Assembly: GCA_034669505.1 (NCBI GenBank)
Contig: JAXDNJ010000027.1
Span: 1 to 64,000 of the forward strand
Direction: 5' to 3'
DNA length: 64,000 bases
Source of the DNA: JAFASC01 sp034669505
GTDB lineage: Bacteria; Pseudomonadota; Alphaproteobacteria; Rhizobiales; Beijerinckiaceae
Shown here: one piece after another, positions 35,429 through 44,596 of the stretch
Numbering within the stretch: position 1 is the first letter of the stretch
Layout of the letters: every line of letters starts with the position of its first letter
Position numbers and translations under genes: made by a program
Notes under the pieces: model-generated
What the model was told of the DNA's origin: nothing
What the model saw: only the letters and a program-made list of their open reading frames with translations
Databases searched by the model: none

Positions 35429-36120
35429 ACGGCGATCTGGAAAACCTCGCCGCGGAATATGTGCTCGGTACGTTGGATAGCGCCGAGCGCGCTGAATTTG
35501 AGCGCAGGCTTGCAGCGGAGTCCGACGCCCGGCAAGCCGTGCAGCGCTGGCGCGAGCGGCTCACGCCTCTAGCCGAGTCTGTCAAGCCCATCGCGCCGCC
35601 AGACGGTGTCTGGCGCGCCATCGAGGCTCGGCTCGGCGAGCCCGCGATCGAGGGAAGCGCTTCGGTCGTCGAGCTGCATCGGCTGCGCCGCAAGGTCGTG
35701 TTCTGGCGCGGCGCAAGTGCAGCGGCCGCTGCATTAGCCGCGGCACTCGCATTCTTCGTGATCGATCGCGAGCTTTTTGCGCCCGCACCTCAAGGCAAAT
35801 CCTATGTCGCCGTGGTCAATCGCGGCGGCGATGCCCCGGCCTTGATCATCCGCGTCGACACCGCATCGCGGACGATCTATGTGTGGCCCCTCGCGGCCGA
35901 AGTGCCACCGGGACGGAGCCTCGAACTCTGGTACATCAATGCCGGAAGCGCGCCGAAATCTCTCGGTCTGGTCCAAGACGCGCCGCTGCGCCTCAAGCTG
36001 CCTGACAACCCCGCCGCAAACAAAGTGACACTCGCGGTCACGTCGGAGCCGACGGGCGGCTCGCCGACGGGATCTCCGACGGGCCCCATCGTCTACTCCG
36101 GACAATTGTTCGCGGAGTAG
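35425..36120 (+). CDS. RskA-type membrane anti-sigma factor
   Basis: 231 residues: cytoplasmic sigma-binding N-terminus (LAAEYVLGTLDSAERAEFER), one membrane helix near residues 96-116 (GASAAAAALAAALAFFVI), and an extracytoplasmic RskA domain with YVWPLAAEVPPGRSLELWYI and the family-end motif GGSPTGSPTGPIVYSG. No zinc-binding HxxxCxxC is present, which fits the RskA class. Four-base overlap with the sigma gene. Regulated proteolysis would release the sigma factor. Confidence 0.9.
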   Translation: MNGDLENLAAEYVLGTLDSAERAEFERRLAAESDARQAVQRWRERLTPLAESVKPIAPPDGVWRAIEARLGEPAIEGSASVVELHRLRRKVVFWRGASAAAAALAAALAFFVIDRELFAPAPQGKSYVAVVNRGGDAPALIIRVDTASRTIYVWPLAAEVPPGRSLELWYINAGSAPKSLGLVQDAPLRLKLPDNPAANKVTLAVTSEPTGGSPTGSPTGPIVYSGQLFAE

Positions 36121-36147
36121 ATCCAGGCGGACCGGTATTTCGTGAGG

Positions 36148-36456
36148 TCACTCCGCACCCGCCTCGGAGCCGACAAGCCTGTCGAAATCCGCCAGAACAG
36201 ATTGGATCAGCTTTTGCCGCCGCGGGTCTTCCGCCGTCGGACTTTCGGCGAACAGCTTCAATAAATACGCCGCTCTTTCCGCCGCCTCCGACCAGTCCTT
36301 CGCCGGCGCGGCCAGCATGAAGTGTTCGAGTTCCTCCTGCCGCGTCCTCAGCGCCATCTGATCGGCGCGCACCGCCCCTTCCGAGCGGCGAACCAGAGTC
36401 GCTTTCTGGGCAGCCATGCCGCGGTGCAGATCGAGATCGTCCGGTTTCTCAGCCAT
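36148..36456 (-). CDS. Conserved-looking hypothetical protein, 102 residues
   Basis: Small charged protein with no membrane helix or signal. It is predicted largely helical (ADQMALRTRQEELEHFMLAA, EAAERAAYLLKLF) and ends in an acidic tail. Codon use resembles nearby genes, and the frame is free of competing genes, which supports it as real. I do not recognise the family. It converges on the anti-sigma gene with a 27-base gap. Confidence 0.6.
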   Translation of the reverse strand: MAEKPDDLDLHRGMAAQKATLVRRSEGAVRADQMALRTRQEELEHFMLAAPAKDWSEAAERAAYLLKLFAESPTAEDPRRQKLIQSVLADFDRLVGSEAGAE

Positions 36457-36503
36457 GAGCGGGCCTTCGCGTGCCCTCGTTCACCTCGCACATCCCGGAG
36501 CGA

Positions 36504-36710
36504 TCAGCGCTTCGCGTCTTTCTCGATATGCAATGCCAATGTACGCGCCGCGTCATTCAAGGAGCGTCTTTTCAGCTCGCTTTCGCCGCTGCCGAACTTC
36601 GTTGTAACCGCCAGGACCGTCTCCACCCCGGAACCATGCACTTCGAAGGTTCCAACGTGGGCGATGCCTGAACTTTCATACTGAAAGGAAGCTTTGTGGG
36701 ATTTAGCCAT
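36504..36710 (-). CDS. Hypothetical protein, 68 residues
   Basis: Short soluble protein starting MAKSHKASFQYESSGIAHVG; the first half may form beta strands and the second half (LNDAARTLALHIEKDAKR) a helix. It lies upstream of the 102-residue hypothetical gene on the same strand with a 47-base gap. There is only a weak ribosome-binding site. Family unknown; supported only by frame and codon use. Confidence 0.45.
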   Translation of the reverse strand: MAKSHKASFQYESSGIAHVGTFEVHGSGVETVLAVTTKFGSGESELKRRSLNDAARTLALHIEKDAKR

Positions 36711-36803
36711 GATATCTGCAACTCCGCTCGTCCGGGACTATACCACAGTTTCCTTGGGACGGATATCGAATAAGCGCTCGCCGGGTTTGCGAGGGCCCGT
36801 TGC

Positions 36804-37994
36804 CTACCCGGCGAAATAATCCTCTATAATCCGGTCATAAATGCGCGTGAGCGCCTGCACATCGGCGATTGCGACGTGCTCGTCGAAAGCGTGCATCGTC
36901 TGCCCGACAAGACCGAATTCAACCACCGGGCAGTAGTTTCTGATAAAGCGCGCGTCCGACGTGCCGCCGCTCGTCGACAGGACGGGCGTGCGCCCAGTTT
37001 CCGCTTCGATCGCGCGTGACACCGTCTGAACGAAAGCGTCCGGCTCGGTGATGAAAGCAAGCGAATTGCACGGTAGGCAGATCAGTTCCGCTTTGCCATT
37101 GCCGGCGGCTTTTCTGATCTCCGCGTCGAGCCGCTCGCGCAAGGTCTCCGGCGTCCAGTTATCGTTGAAGCGCACGTTGAAGCGCGCGCGCGCCTCGCCC
37201 GGAATGACATTGAACGCGATGTTGCCGACATCGACCGATGTGACGACAAGCTGCGATCGATCGAAATGCGCATTGCCTTTGTCGAGCACGACATCGCTGA
37301 GCGCGCTGACGATGCGCGCCATTGTGGGCAGCGGATTTTCTGCAAGATGCGGATAGGCCGAATGACCCTGCCGTCCGGTGACGACGATTTCGCCGTTGAG
37401 CGAGCCGCGCCGGCCGATCTTGATCATGTCGCCGAGCGCGTTCGGATTGGTCGGCTCGCCGACGATGCAATGGCCGAAGCGTTCGCCGCGCCGCGCCGCC
37501 CATTGCAAGAGTTTCACCGTGCCGTTCACGGCCGGACCTTCTTCGTCGCCGGTGATGAGCAGCGACAGCGAGCCCTTCGGCGGACCACAACGCCCGAGAT
37601 AATCGAGCGCGGCGGCAGCAAAAGCCGCAACGCCGCCCTTCATGTCGGCCGCGCCGCGCCCGAAAATCACGCCGTCGGCAATCTCGCCGGAAAACGGATC
37701 GAAGCGCCAGCGCGTGAGATCGCCGGGTGGCACGACATCGGTGTGGCCGGCAAAGACGAGATGCGGCTCGCCGTCGCCGATGCGTGCGAAGAGATTGTCG
37801 ACGTCGGGCGTGCCCGCTTCACTGAACCGCACGATGTCGGTTTCGAAACCGGCATCCCCAAGCAGCCCCGCGAGATAAGTGAGCGCCCCGCCCTCTTCCG
37901 GCGTGACGGATGGACAGCGGATCAGCGCCTGCAGGATCGCGACAGCATCCGCGCGTGTTTGCGTCTCCTCCGCCGGCGCCGCCTGCGTGCTCAA
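36804..37994 (-). CDS. dapE: Succinyl-diaminopimelate desuccinylase
   Basis: Zinc peptidase-family enzyme of lysine and diaminopimelate synthesis, 396 residues. Metal-site motifs: VFAGHTDVVPPGD, GRGAADMKGGVAAF, TGDEEGPAVNGT, and the late GGTSDARFI plus VEFGLVGQTMHAFDE. Start is a TTG at 37994 with a GAGGG stretch upstream; no ATG lies nearby in frame. It follows an EF-hand gene on the same strand with a 13-base gap. ArgE is the close alternative, but length and the GGTSDARF motif favour DapE. Confidence 0.93.
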   Translation of the reverse strand: MSTQAAPAEETQTRADAVAILQALIRCPSVTPEEGGALTYLAGLLGDAGFETDIVRFSEAGTPDVDNLFARIGDGEPHLVFAGHTDVVPPGDLTRWRFDPFSGEIADGVIFGRGAADMKGGVAAFAAAALDYLGRCGPPKGSLSLLITGDEEGPAVNGTVKLLQWAARRGERFGHCIVGEPTNPNALGDMIKIGRRGSLNGEIVVTGRQGHSAYPHLAENPLPTMARIVSALSDVVLDKGNAHFDRSQLVVTSVDVGNIAFNVIPGEARARFNVRFNDNWTPETLRERLDAEIRKAAGNGKAELICLPCNSLAFITEPDAFVQTVSRAIEAETGRTPVLSTSGGTSDARFIRNYCPVVEFGLVGQTMHAFDEHVAIADVQALTRIYDRIIEDYFAG

Positions 37995-38007
37995 TGCAAG
38001 CGCACCC

Positions 38008-38415
38008 TCACTTCAGAAGCTTCATGAGCGCGCGGCCGGTTTTGGAGCGCAGCTCCTTGGCGTCGAGCGTGCCTTCCGTGTCGGCATCGGCTTCTTTGAA
38101 CAGCTTTTCGGCGAGGCCGACATATTCGTCCTTGGAGACGGTGCCGTCTTTGTCGGGATCGGCATCGCCCCTCATGTCCTTGCCGATGCGTCCGCCGAGT
38201 TCCTTCTTGTCGAGCGTGCCGTCGTGATCGCGATCGAGCTTGTCAAAAGCGGCGCCGGCGGCAGCCTTCACCTCGTTTAGATCGAGCGTGCCGTCATTGT
38301 CAGTGTCGAACTTCATCTTCGCCTTGCCTGCAGCAATAGCGGGATCGAGCGAGATGGCGATGAGCGCTGAAGCAAGGCCGGCGATCAGCGCGCGGCGATC
38401 CGTGTTGAAGAGCAT
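38008..38415 (-). CDS. Secreted EF-hand calcium-binding protein
   Basis: 135 residues with an N-terminal signal (DRRALIAGLASALIAISLD, cleavage near AIA-AG at about 28). Four EF-hand loops follow: DTDNDGTLDLNE, DRDHDGTLDKKE, DPDKDGTVSKDE and DADTEGTLDAKE, each with acidic residues at positions 1, 3, 5 and 12. The RR pair before the hydrophobic stretch recalls a Tat signal but lacks a full motif. Likely a periplasmic calcium binder of unknown role, possibly co-transcribed with dapE. Confidence 0.88.
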   Translation of the reverse strand: MLFNTDRRALIAGLASALIAISLDPAIAAGKAKMKFDTDNDGTLDLNEVKAAAGAAFDKLDRDHDGTLDKKELGGRIGKDMRGDADPDKDGTVSKDEYVGLAEKLFKEADADTEGTLDAKELRSKTGRALMKLLK

Positions 38416-38663
38416 CGAAGCCTCCGGAGAGAGAATCTCGTGTTACACGAATCAGATAACCCGGGTGCGGCGGACGGGCAATCGCGCCGGTTTGGGCGGA
38501 GCGCGCAGATCGTTCGCGCGGCGCCCCTTCGTCATATCCGATCATGATGATTTTTCTCAGCTAATTCGCATGGCGCTTCAAAGCGTAAGCGAAGCCGCGT
38601 TTCGGCCCCAATCGACCCTTACGGCTAAGCTTGGCTGGACGGCGCAATCAACGAGGCCCGCGC

Positions 38664-38855
38664 GTGACTTCCGATCAACGCCGCAATGTGATGGCATGCC
38701 GCAAACTCGCCCAGCAGCGGGTCCTGCGGATCATGCAGCAGCAATCCGTCGAGCAAGCCGCACGTGAAGCGACGGAGCGATCAGCCGAACGCGAATTTCC
38801 TCGCGCGCGAAAGCTGCGAACGCCTCTGCCGAATTCGGAAAAGCGCGATTTCTAG
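38664..38855 (+). CDS. Possible small basic protein, 63 residues
   Basis: A GTG-initiated frame encodes TSDQRRNVMACRKLAQQRVLR and a helical QQQSVEQAAREATERSAERE segment. It fills the gap between two leftward genes, and its end lies just before the autotransporter stop. There is no clear ribosome-binding site and I recognise no family, so it may be spurious. Confidence 0.3.
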   Translation: MTSDQRRNVMACRKLAQQRVLRIMQQQSVEQAAREATERSAEREFPRARKLRTPLPNSEKRDF

Positions 38856-38859
38856 CGGC

Positions 38860-40737
38860 TCAGAACGAAACTTTGATCCCGCCCGATCCGTAGAAATCAT
38901 CGCCGCCGCGACGCCCGAGCGTGCGCGTCGCGGTGAGAGTTACCGCAACGTTCGACACCATGTCGGCCTGCACGCCGCCGGCGACGCGGCCATAGACGCG
39001 CTGGGAGCCGTTCGGCACCGTCCAGGTGTTGGTGATGAGCGGCGCCGACACCGCGCCGAACTGGATGATCCTGCCGTTGCCGCGGAAATCGTCTTCGGCG
39101 GTCAGGTTCAGATACGGATTGAACGCAACGCCGTTAAAGATGACGGGATAGCGGATTTGCGCACCGGCACTGCCGACGACGGTGTCGACGGTTTGCCGCC
39201 CAATTGTAAGCACGAGCGCGGGATCACCGTTCTCGGTGAACCCGTTGATATTGGCGCGGGCATATGTGGCTCCGACGATGGGGCCGATCTTGAAGAGCGG
39301 ACCGACATCGAAGAGATAGCCGACCTTGCCGCCCGCGATCAGGCTCGAGCCCGTGGGATTCGACCTGATGATATCGACGACGCCGAAGCGCATATTGCGG
39401 TATTGCTGCACACCCCCGCCGACAAAACCCTGCGCGAAGAGATGCGCGCCGACCCAGGCGCCATAGACACCAACCTGATAAGAATTGGTATCGGTCGTGC
39501 CGTTACCGTTGAAAAGTCTGGCGCTCGGATTGGCGTAATTGAACGCCGCGCCGATGAAGGCATTGTTGTTGATCCGGTATTCGGCGCCGAGCGTGCCGCC
39601 GACGGCGTCCCAATTGTAGCCGAACGATTGCTGTGTATTCGACTGCGAGCCGAAGCCGCCGCTGGCGAGCACGTAAACTGACAGGGGACTCGGAGGCTTC
39701 GGCGGCGGCAGCGCCTCGACGAACGGCCCCTTCCTAACCGGCGCATAAGCCAGCGGTTCGGGCACGATCACCGACGCCTCGCGGAAAAGATCGAGGCGCC
39801 CGAACATAACCGCGGCGAAGCCCTGTGCGGCTCTTATCCCCATATCCCCCTGCGCCGGCAACGTGAACGGCGCATCGAGGCGGTTGACGATGTACTCGCC
39901 GAGGACGGCGAATCCGTGCGACGTCAGGTGAAGCTGGTCCACGTAGAAAAGGTATTGGCTCTGCAGAGCCGGATTGCCGAGACAGGTGAGCGGACAAGCC
40001 CCGGCACTGGTGAAGCCATAGAGTGCCGGGTTGGCCCCTATTTCGCGTCCGATCAGCGCGATGTCGACATATTCGACACGCACGCCAGCCCGCGCGAACA
40101 AAGCCAGAGCCGATTGGGTCTGCAGATTGTAGGTCTGGCTGAACAGCGAGCCCGCCGCGACGTTCGGCCTGCCCGTCGCTTCCGGCAGCGTGCTCACGTC
40201 ACCGACGGTGAACACGACATTGCGTGCACCGGCGCCGACCAGCGCGCCAACGCCGGCAATCGCTTGCGCGGCGCTGACTGCGGCTGCTGCCGGTGCGCCG
40301 GCAAGGCTTCCGCCGGTCTGATAATAAGCGCGCGCGTCGTTGCCGCCGATCGACAGCGCGAGAACGTCGGTCGGAGCAAAGCGCCCGCCGGTAGCCAGGA
40401 ATCCCGTCCATTCCTGGAAGAAGCCGGGAATGCCGGGTCCGACCACATTCGTGGTGCCCGTCGTCGCGCCGCCGATCGCGAAATTGGCTTGCGGAACGCC
40501 GAGCAACAGCGACATCGTGTCGACGAAATTCGTACCCCCGCTGAACCGGCCGGTCGGGTAAATCGGACTGAACGTATGCGTGATCCGGAATAAATTGCCG
40601 GTGTCGGCATAACTGTCGCCGAATCCGTAAACCGCCGTAAACGGGTTTTGCGCCTGCGCTGCCGCCGCGGAACCTGCCAGAAGCGCGCCGGCGCAAACCG
40701 CCGAACTGATCCGGCGCCTGATGCGTGTCCCGATCAT
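38860..40737 (-). CDS. Autotransporter esterase (GDSL/SGNH passenger with beta-barrel)
   Basis: 625 residues. A signal peptide (cleavage near AQAQ, residue 30) precedes a GDSL hydrolase passenger: block I FGDSYADTGN with nucleophile S42, oxyanion block NFAIGGATT, block III SIGGNDAR, and block V DQLHLTSHG with catalytic D267 and H270. From about 350 to the end is an autotransporter barrel of alternating strands ending GSGGIKVSF, with the terminal Phe used for barrel assembly. It should be displayed on the outer membrane as an esterase or lipase, like EstA. Confidence 0.93.
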   Translation of the reverse strand: MIGTRIRRRISSAVCAGALLAGSAAAAQAQNPFTAVYGFGDSYADTGNLFRITHTFSPIYPTGRFSGGTNFVDTMSLLLGVPQANFAIGGATTGTTNVVGPGIPGFFQEWTGFLATGGRFAPTDVLALSIGGNDARAYYQTGGSLAGAPAAAAVSAAQAIAGVGALVGAGARNVVFTVGDVSTLPEATGRPNVAAGSLFSQTYNLQTQSALALFARAGVRVEYVDIALIGREIGANPALYGFTSAGACPLTCLGNPALQSQYLFYVDQLHLTSHGFAVLGEYIVNRLDAPFTLPAQGDMGIRAAQGFAAVMFGRLDLFREASVIVPEPLAYAPVRKGPFVEALPPPKPPSPLSVYVLASGGFGSQSNTQQSFGYNWDAVGGTLGAEYRINNNAFIGAAFNYANPSARLFNGNGTTDTNSYQVGVYGAWVGAHLFAQGFVGGGVQQYRNMRFGVVDIIRSNPTGSSLIAGGKVGYLFDVGPLFKIGPIVGATYARANINGFTENGDPALVLTIGRQTVDTVVGSAGAQIRYPVIFNGVAFNPYLNLTAEDDFRGNGRIIQFGAVSAPLITNTWTVPNGSQRVYGRVAGGVQADMVSNVAVTLTATRTLGRRGGDDFYGSGGIKVSF

Positions 40738-40920
40738 GTGCGCTTCCTTGGGTGCCCAGTGCCTTGGCGGCTACTTATGAAATCAGCACACGCATCTTTC
40801 CTGATCACGTAACTGCCTGCAATGGTTGCAGTCGGCCCTTGCGCGAATTGGTTGCGCTGTGCTCAGGCGGCCACAGCTGCCATTAATCAATACCGTTTCG
40901 AGAGATCGGCAGGCTAGATT

Positions 40921-40994
40921 TGGAGCGGGTGAAGGGAATCGAACCCTCGTATTCAGCTTGGAAGGCTGCTGCTCTACCATTGAGCTACACCCGC
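40921..40994 (-). tRNA. tRNA-Gly (anticodon TCC)
   Basis: Read leftward from 40994: acceptor GCGGGTG pairs with the matching 3' strand, D-arm TAGCTCAATGGTAGAGCA, anticodon loop CTTCCAA giving anticodon TCC, T-arm AGGGTTCGATTCCCT, and encoded CCA. All arms fold normally. Confidence 0.96.
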
Positions 40995-41128
40995 GGCGCC
41001 GTTTTCGGCCGCGGCCGTATCTAAGCAATCCGGCCCGGCCTGTACAGGGTCGACGGCTCGCCCTCCTGGATGCTGGCCTCTTGGCGCAGTTGGTTTATTC
41101 TGCCGCTTCCGCCAACCCGGGAAAAAAG

Positions 41129-43879
41129 ATGTCTGCGCCGAGACACGATTTCGAAGAAGACGAGGACCTCCGCGGCCTTGCCGATGCGGATTTTCTCGCG
41201 ATCGGGCTCGGCGGCACCAACATGATGGCCATGCTGTGGAGCGTCGCGATGGGGCGGCGCGCCGTCGGCATCGAGATGCGTGGCGATCCGTTCCTCGGCG
41301 TGCACTGGAACATCCGCGCCGATCTATACCATCAGCTCGGGCTGATCGATCGCATGATGCTCGAGCGCTACGGCGAGGCAGGCGTGCCGAAACGCGCCAA
41401 CGGCATGATCTTCCGTCTCGCCGATTGCTTCTACCATCGCGACACGGTTGCAGGTGACATTGTCCCCGACGAGATCATCGACGGGTTCGACACGCATCAG
41501 CATATCGTCGGCACAATCCACCACGTCGAATTCATCGACGATCGCTGGCGCGATGGCGTTCCGCATCGTGTCGTGACTCTGCTGCAACCGCCGAAACCTC
41601 CGGTGGAGCCAGCGCCCGAAGAGATCCGTACCGACATGGTAGCCGTGCTCGACGGCCCCTCGACCTTCCAGGCCGGAGCGGCGGCGATCTTGGTGCTGTT
41701 GCGCCGCTATCTCGAAGCCATAGAGGCGATGGACCTGGAGAGCGGCGTGGAAATACCGCGGGTGCGTTTGTTGACGCGCCATCGCGTCGTGCCGGGCAAA
41801 GACGATGGTTTCATCCGCCGTGAAGACGGCCGCGTGCAAATCCGCGTCGAGCATCTGCAGGAGCTCGATTTTCGCGGCAAGTTCCTGCGTGTGCGTATGC
41901 CCGGGACGTCGCCGATCGACCTCGGCGTGCCGGAACTCTTCATGATCGCGCAAGGCTTCGACAGCAACGACGCGACGCGGCTTGGCTTTCGGCAGGAGGA
42001 TGTCGCGGTCGATCACGGCGATGGCCGCGGCGCCGTCGTCGCGCAAGCTGATTTCTTGGCCGGGTTGATCGAAGTGCTTGTCGGCGGGCGTCTGCGCCGC
42101 CGCATCAGTTCGGAATTCGATGCGGACGGCAAAGAATACTGGGTCCGCCAGATTGCGGTCGGCCACGAGAATGATCCCGAAGTCGGCTGGGTGCTGATCC
42201 AGGTGCCGGACTTCAAGACATTCGATCCGATCGAAGCAGGTCTCGTCAGCGCCGACATAGACCAGGAATCACCTGAATATTTCGCCGCCTACCAGCTCCT
42301 CGTCTACGATTATTATATCGAGCAGGCGTCGCACATTCTCGAGCTGCCGAAGAAGAATCTCAAAAAAGTCCAGATGGTCTACGGACCGAAAATGTTCAGC
42401 CTCGTCGAAAAGATGGGCGAGGAGGCGCGCGTTGCGACAAACGGCGTTGTCGGCGGCGACTCCTTCGGCAACGGTCATTTCCTGACCAGCGGCGGCGCGA
42501 TGACCGGAATGGTCGGCCACAGCGCCGGCGTGTTGCGCTATTGGAAAGCGCGCGATGGCGGCGCCGATGCCGAGACCGCCATCTGCGATCTTGCTCAAAG
42601 CATCAGGGAAGGCACGCAGGGCTGGCTTGAGGTCAGCGCGCAGGAATATAGCCAGGCGGTGCCGATCAATTTCGGCGCCGAGCGCATTGCCGCGATCGCC
42701 GCTGCGACTGGCCTCGACACCAAGGCGCGCGCGCACGCGATCGATGCGACGCGGCGCAAGCGGCACTCGCTGCTGCCGCTCGATCCTTCCGATTGGCGGC
42801 GGCTTTTCCTGCGCAACGGCCGTGTCCTTTCCGCGCCGCTCCCTGAACTGCACGCGATGCATCCGGCTCTGCGCGGGCAGCACGGAACAAAGAAGGGGGC
42901 GAAGGCGGCAATCGTCTTCGTCGCGCCGGCGATCACGCCCGACGCACTGCCCTTCATCGACGCGGTTCTGTGTCAGCCCGGCGCGCGATTGGCTCTCGTG
43001 AGCGAGGCACCGGCCGGTGCGCTTCCGGAAAACATCCGCGAACGCATTGCCGCGCACATCGAGATGCCGCTTCGCGACACGCAAGACATGAGCGAGGCGG
43101 TCAATCGCGCGATCGCGGCGATCGGCCGTCCGGACGCATTGCTCGGAACGCCTGATGTGCAGGTCGCACTGGCCGAGATTCGCGAAGCGCTCGGCATCAG
43201 GGGCATGCGGGCGCAGGCGGCGCGCCGCTTCGTCGATGGCGCGCATGTGACGCGAACGCTGGAAGGGCTGGGCCTCACCGTCGCGCCGGCTGGCCGGATC
43301 GAGGGACAACAATGCTCGCTTGAAGTGATGAGCATCGGCGGCGTGCCGGCATGGTTTGCCGCGACCCGCCGCGATGGCAGCGAGAACGGCGCTGCGCGCT
43401 CGATCGTCCTGCCGCGCGAGATCGATGATCCCGCCGACGCCGACATGCGGCAGATGGGCTTTGCAGCCCTCCGCGCGCTTGGGATGGATACCGGCCTTTC
43501 AACCATCACATGGACGCGACGCGCCGATGGACGTGCCGTCATCTCAGGCATCGCGCCAAATCCGCCGGATGCCGCGATCGTCACCCTGATGGGAATTGCG
43601 CACAAAGCCGATATGTACCGCGCCTGGGCGAACGGCGTCGTGAACGGCCTCTTTGCGCCGATCCCGCGTCCATTTGCTTCCGGTGCGGTGTTCTTGTCCC
43701 ACCGCAACGGACATGCCGCGGGGGCTGGCAGGCTCGAACGGATGCGCCACGACATGGGCGACATGATCGTCGAGGTGCGTGATGCTGGCGACGAGTCCGA
43801 GGATATCTCGATCTTCGTCAGACATGCGCAGACGTCGGCAGTCGAGCAAGCGCTCGCCGAACTCGCGGCGGCGGTGTAA
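41129..43879 (+). CDS. Large two-part protein: dinucleotide-binding oxidoreductase-like N-terminus and ATP-grasp-like C-terminus
   Basis: 916 residues, function unknown. Near the N-terminus, DFLAIGLGGTNMMAMLWSVA then GRRAVGIE fits a Rossmann FAD/NAD-binding GxGG...G...E pattern (residues 21-49), followed by long segments unlike any family I know, including DSFGNGHFLTSGGAMTGMVG, which resembles the C-terminal FAD contact of oxidoreductases. From about 600 the protein changes character, and 780-880 (FAALRALGMDTGLSTITW, ISGIAPNPP, MGIAHKADMYRAWANG) resembles an ATP-grasp C-lobe with degenerate metal ligands. ATG chosen after a purine-rich stretch. It stands alone. Confidence 0.75.
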   Translation: MSAPRHDFEEDEDLRGLADADFLAIGLGGTNMMAMLWSVAMGRRAVGIEMRGDPFLGVHWNIRADLYHQLGLIDRMMLERYGEAGVPKRANGMIFRLADCFYHRDTVAGDIVPDEIIDGFDTHQHIVGTIHHVEFIDDRWRDGVPHRVVTLLQPPKPPVEPAPEEIRTDMVAVLDGPSTFQAGAAAILVLLRRYLEAIEAMDLESGVEIPRVRLLTRHRVVPGKDDGFIRREDGRVQIRVEHLQELDFRGKFLRVRMPGTSPIDLGVPELFMIAQGFDSNDATRLGFRQEDVAVDHGDGRGAVVAQADFLAGLIEVLVGGRLRRRISSEFDADGKEYWVRQIAVGHENDPEVGWVLIQVPDFKTFDPIEAGLVSADIDQESPEYFAAYQLLVYDYYIEQASHILELPKKNLKKVQMVYGPKMFSLVEKMGEEARVATNGVVGGDSFGNGHFLTSGGAMTGMVGHSAGVLRYWKARDGGADAETAICDLAQSIREGTQGWLEVSAQEYSQAVPINFGAERIAAIAAATGLDTKARAHAIDATRRKRHSLLPLDPSDWRRLFLRNGRVLSAPLPELHAMHPALRGQHGTKKGAKAAIVFVAPAITPDALPFIDAVLCQPGARLALVSEAPAGALPENIRERIAAHIEMPLRDTQDMSEAVNRAIAAIGRPDALLGTPDVQVALAEIREALGIRGMRAQAARRFVDGAHVTRTLEGLGLTVAPAGRIEGQQCSLEVMSIGGVPAWFAATRRDGSENGAARSIVLPREIDDPADADMRQMGFAALRALGMDTGLSTITWTRRADGRAVISGIAPNPPDAAIVTLMGIAHKADMYRAWANGVVNGLFAPIPRPFASGAVFLSHRNGHAAGAGRLERMRHDMGDMIVEVRDAGDESEDISIFVRHAQTSAVEQALAELAAAV

Positions 43880-43888
43880 CCGAACCGA

Positions 43889-44425
43889 TTATTCCGAGAC
43901 TTGATAGCGATCTACCCTGGCGCCGCTCACCTGGCCTGCCGGCATCGGCGCCTGCCCGGCCAATAGATCGAATATCTGATGCGTCAGCTGACGGTGCCGG
44001 TGCGAGAGGACGCGCGCCATCGCCGCGACGAGCTTGTAGGCGCCGAGACTGCCCTGCGCGAGCAGCCCATCGAAGCGGTCGCGCCTGAATCTGAAGATGG
44101 TCAGCGGCCCCGCCGCCCGCACGCTTGCCGAGCGCGGCATTCCGTCAAGGATGGCCATTTCGCCAAAGCATTTTCCCGGGCTGAGCCGCGCGATTTCGGT
44201 TTCCGCCTTCGTGTCAGCGTCCTTGAGGACCCGCACTTCCCCTTCGAAAATCACGTACCAGCTGTCGCCGCTCGTGCCTTCGCGAAAGACTTCCTCGCCT
44301 TCCTGGAGGCGCAGAACCTCCATGATCCGTACGACCTCGGCCCGCTCGAACGGATCGAGACCGTCGAAGAAAGGGGTCGAGACAAGGAACTCGATGGCGG
44401 CATCGAGCGAAATGGGCTGGTCCAT
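43889..44425 (-). CDS. Cyclic nucleotide-binding domain protein
   Basis: 178 residues. One cNMP-binding beta-roll covers about residues 12-130: FFDGLDPFERAEVVRIMEV, EEVFREGTSGDSWYVIFEGE, and the phosphate-binding cassette CFGEMAILDGMPRSASVRA. No C-terminal HTH is seen, only a helical tail (ARVLSHRHRQLTHQIFDLLAG), so it is not a complete Crp/Fnr regulator. ATG at 44425 preferred over a longer frame. It may sense a nucleotide for an unknown partner, and ends ten bases from the end of the 916-residue protein gene. Confidence 0.85.
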   Translation of the reverse strand: MDQPISLDAAIEFLVSTPFFDGLDPFERAEVVRIMEVLRLQEGEEVFREGTSGDSWYVIFEGEVRVLKDADTKAETEIARLSPGKCFGEMAILDGMPRSASVRAAGPLTIFRFRRDRFDGLLAQGSLGAYKLVAAMARVLSHRHRQLTHQIFDLLAGQAPMPAGQVSGARVDRYQVSE

Positions 44426-44596
44426 TGAGCGTATCCGAGGTCTCTCCCGCAGACGGGCGCGGCAACAGCGCCAGTTAAGCGCGCCGGGCATGGCCTCGAC
44501 AAGCGCGCAGCGGAAATCGACACCTGGTCGCGCTTCTGCGGACGCCGCCTATATCCATCCTTCCCGATCGCAGTGCCGCCCATCGAAAGCGCCCGT

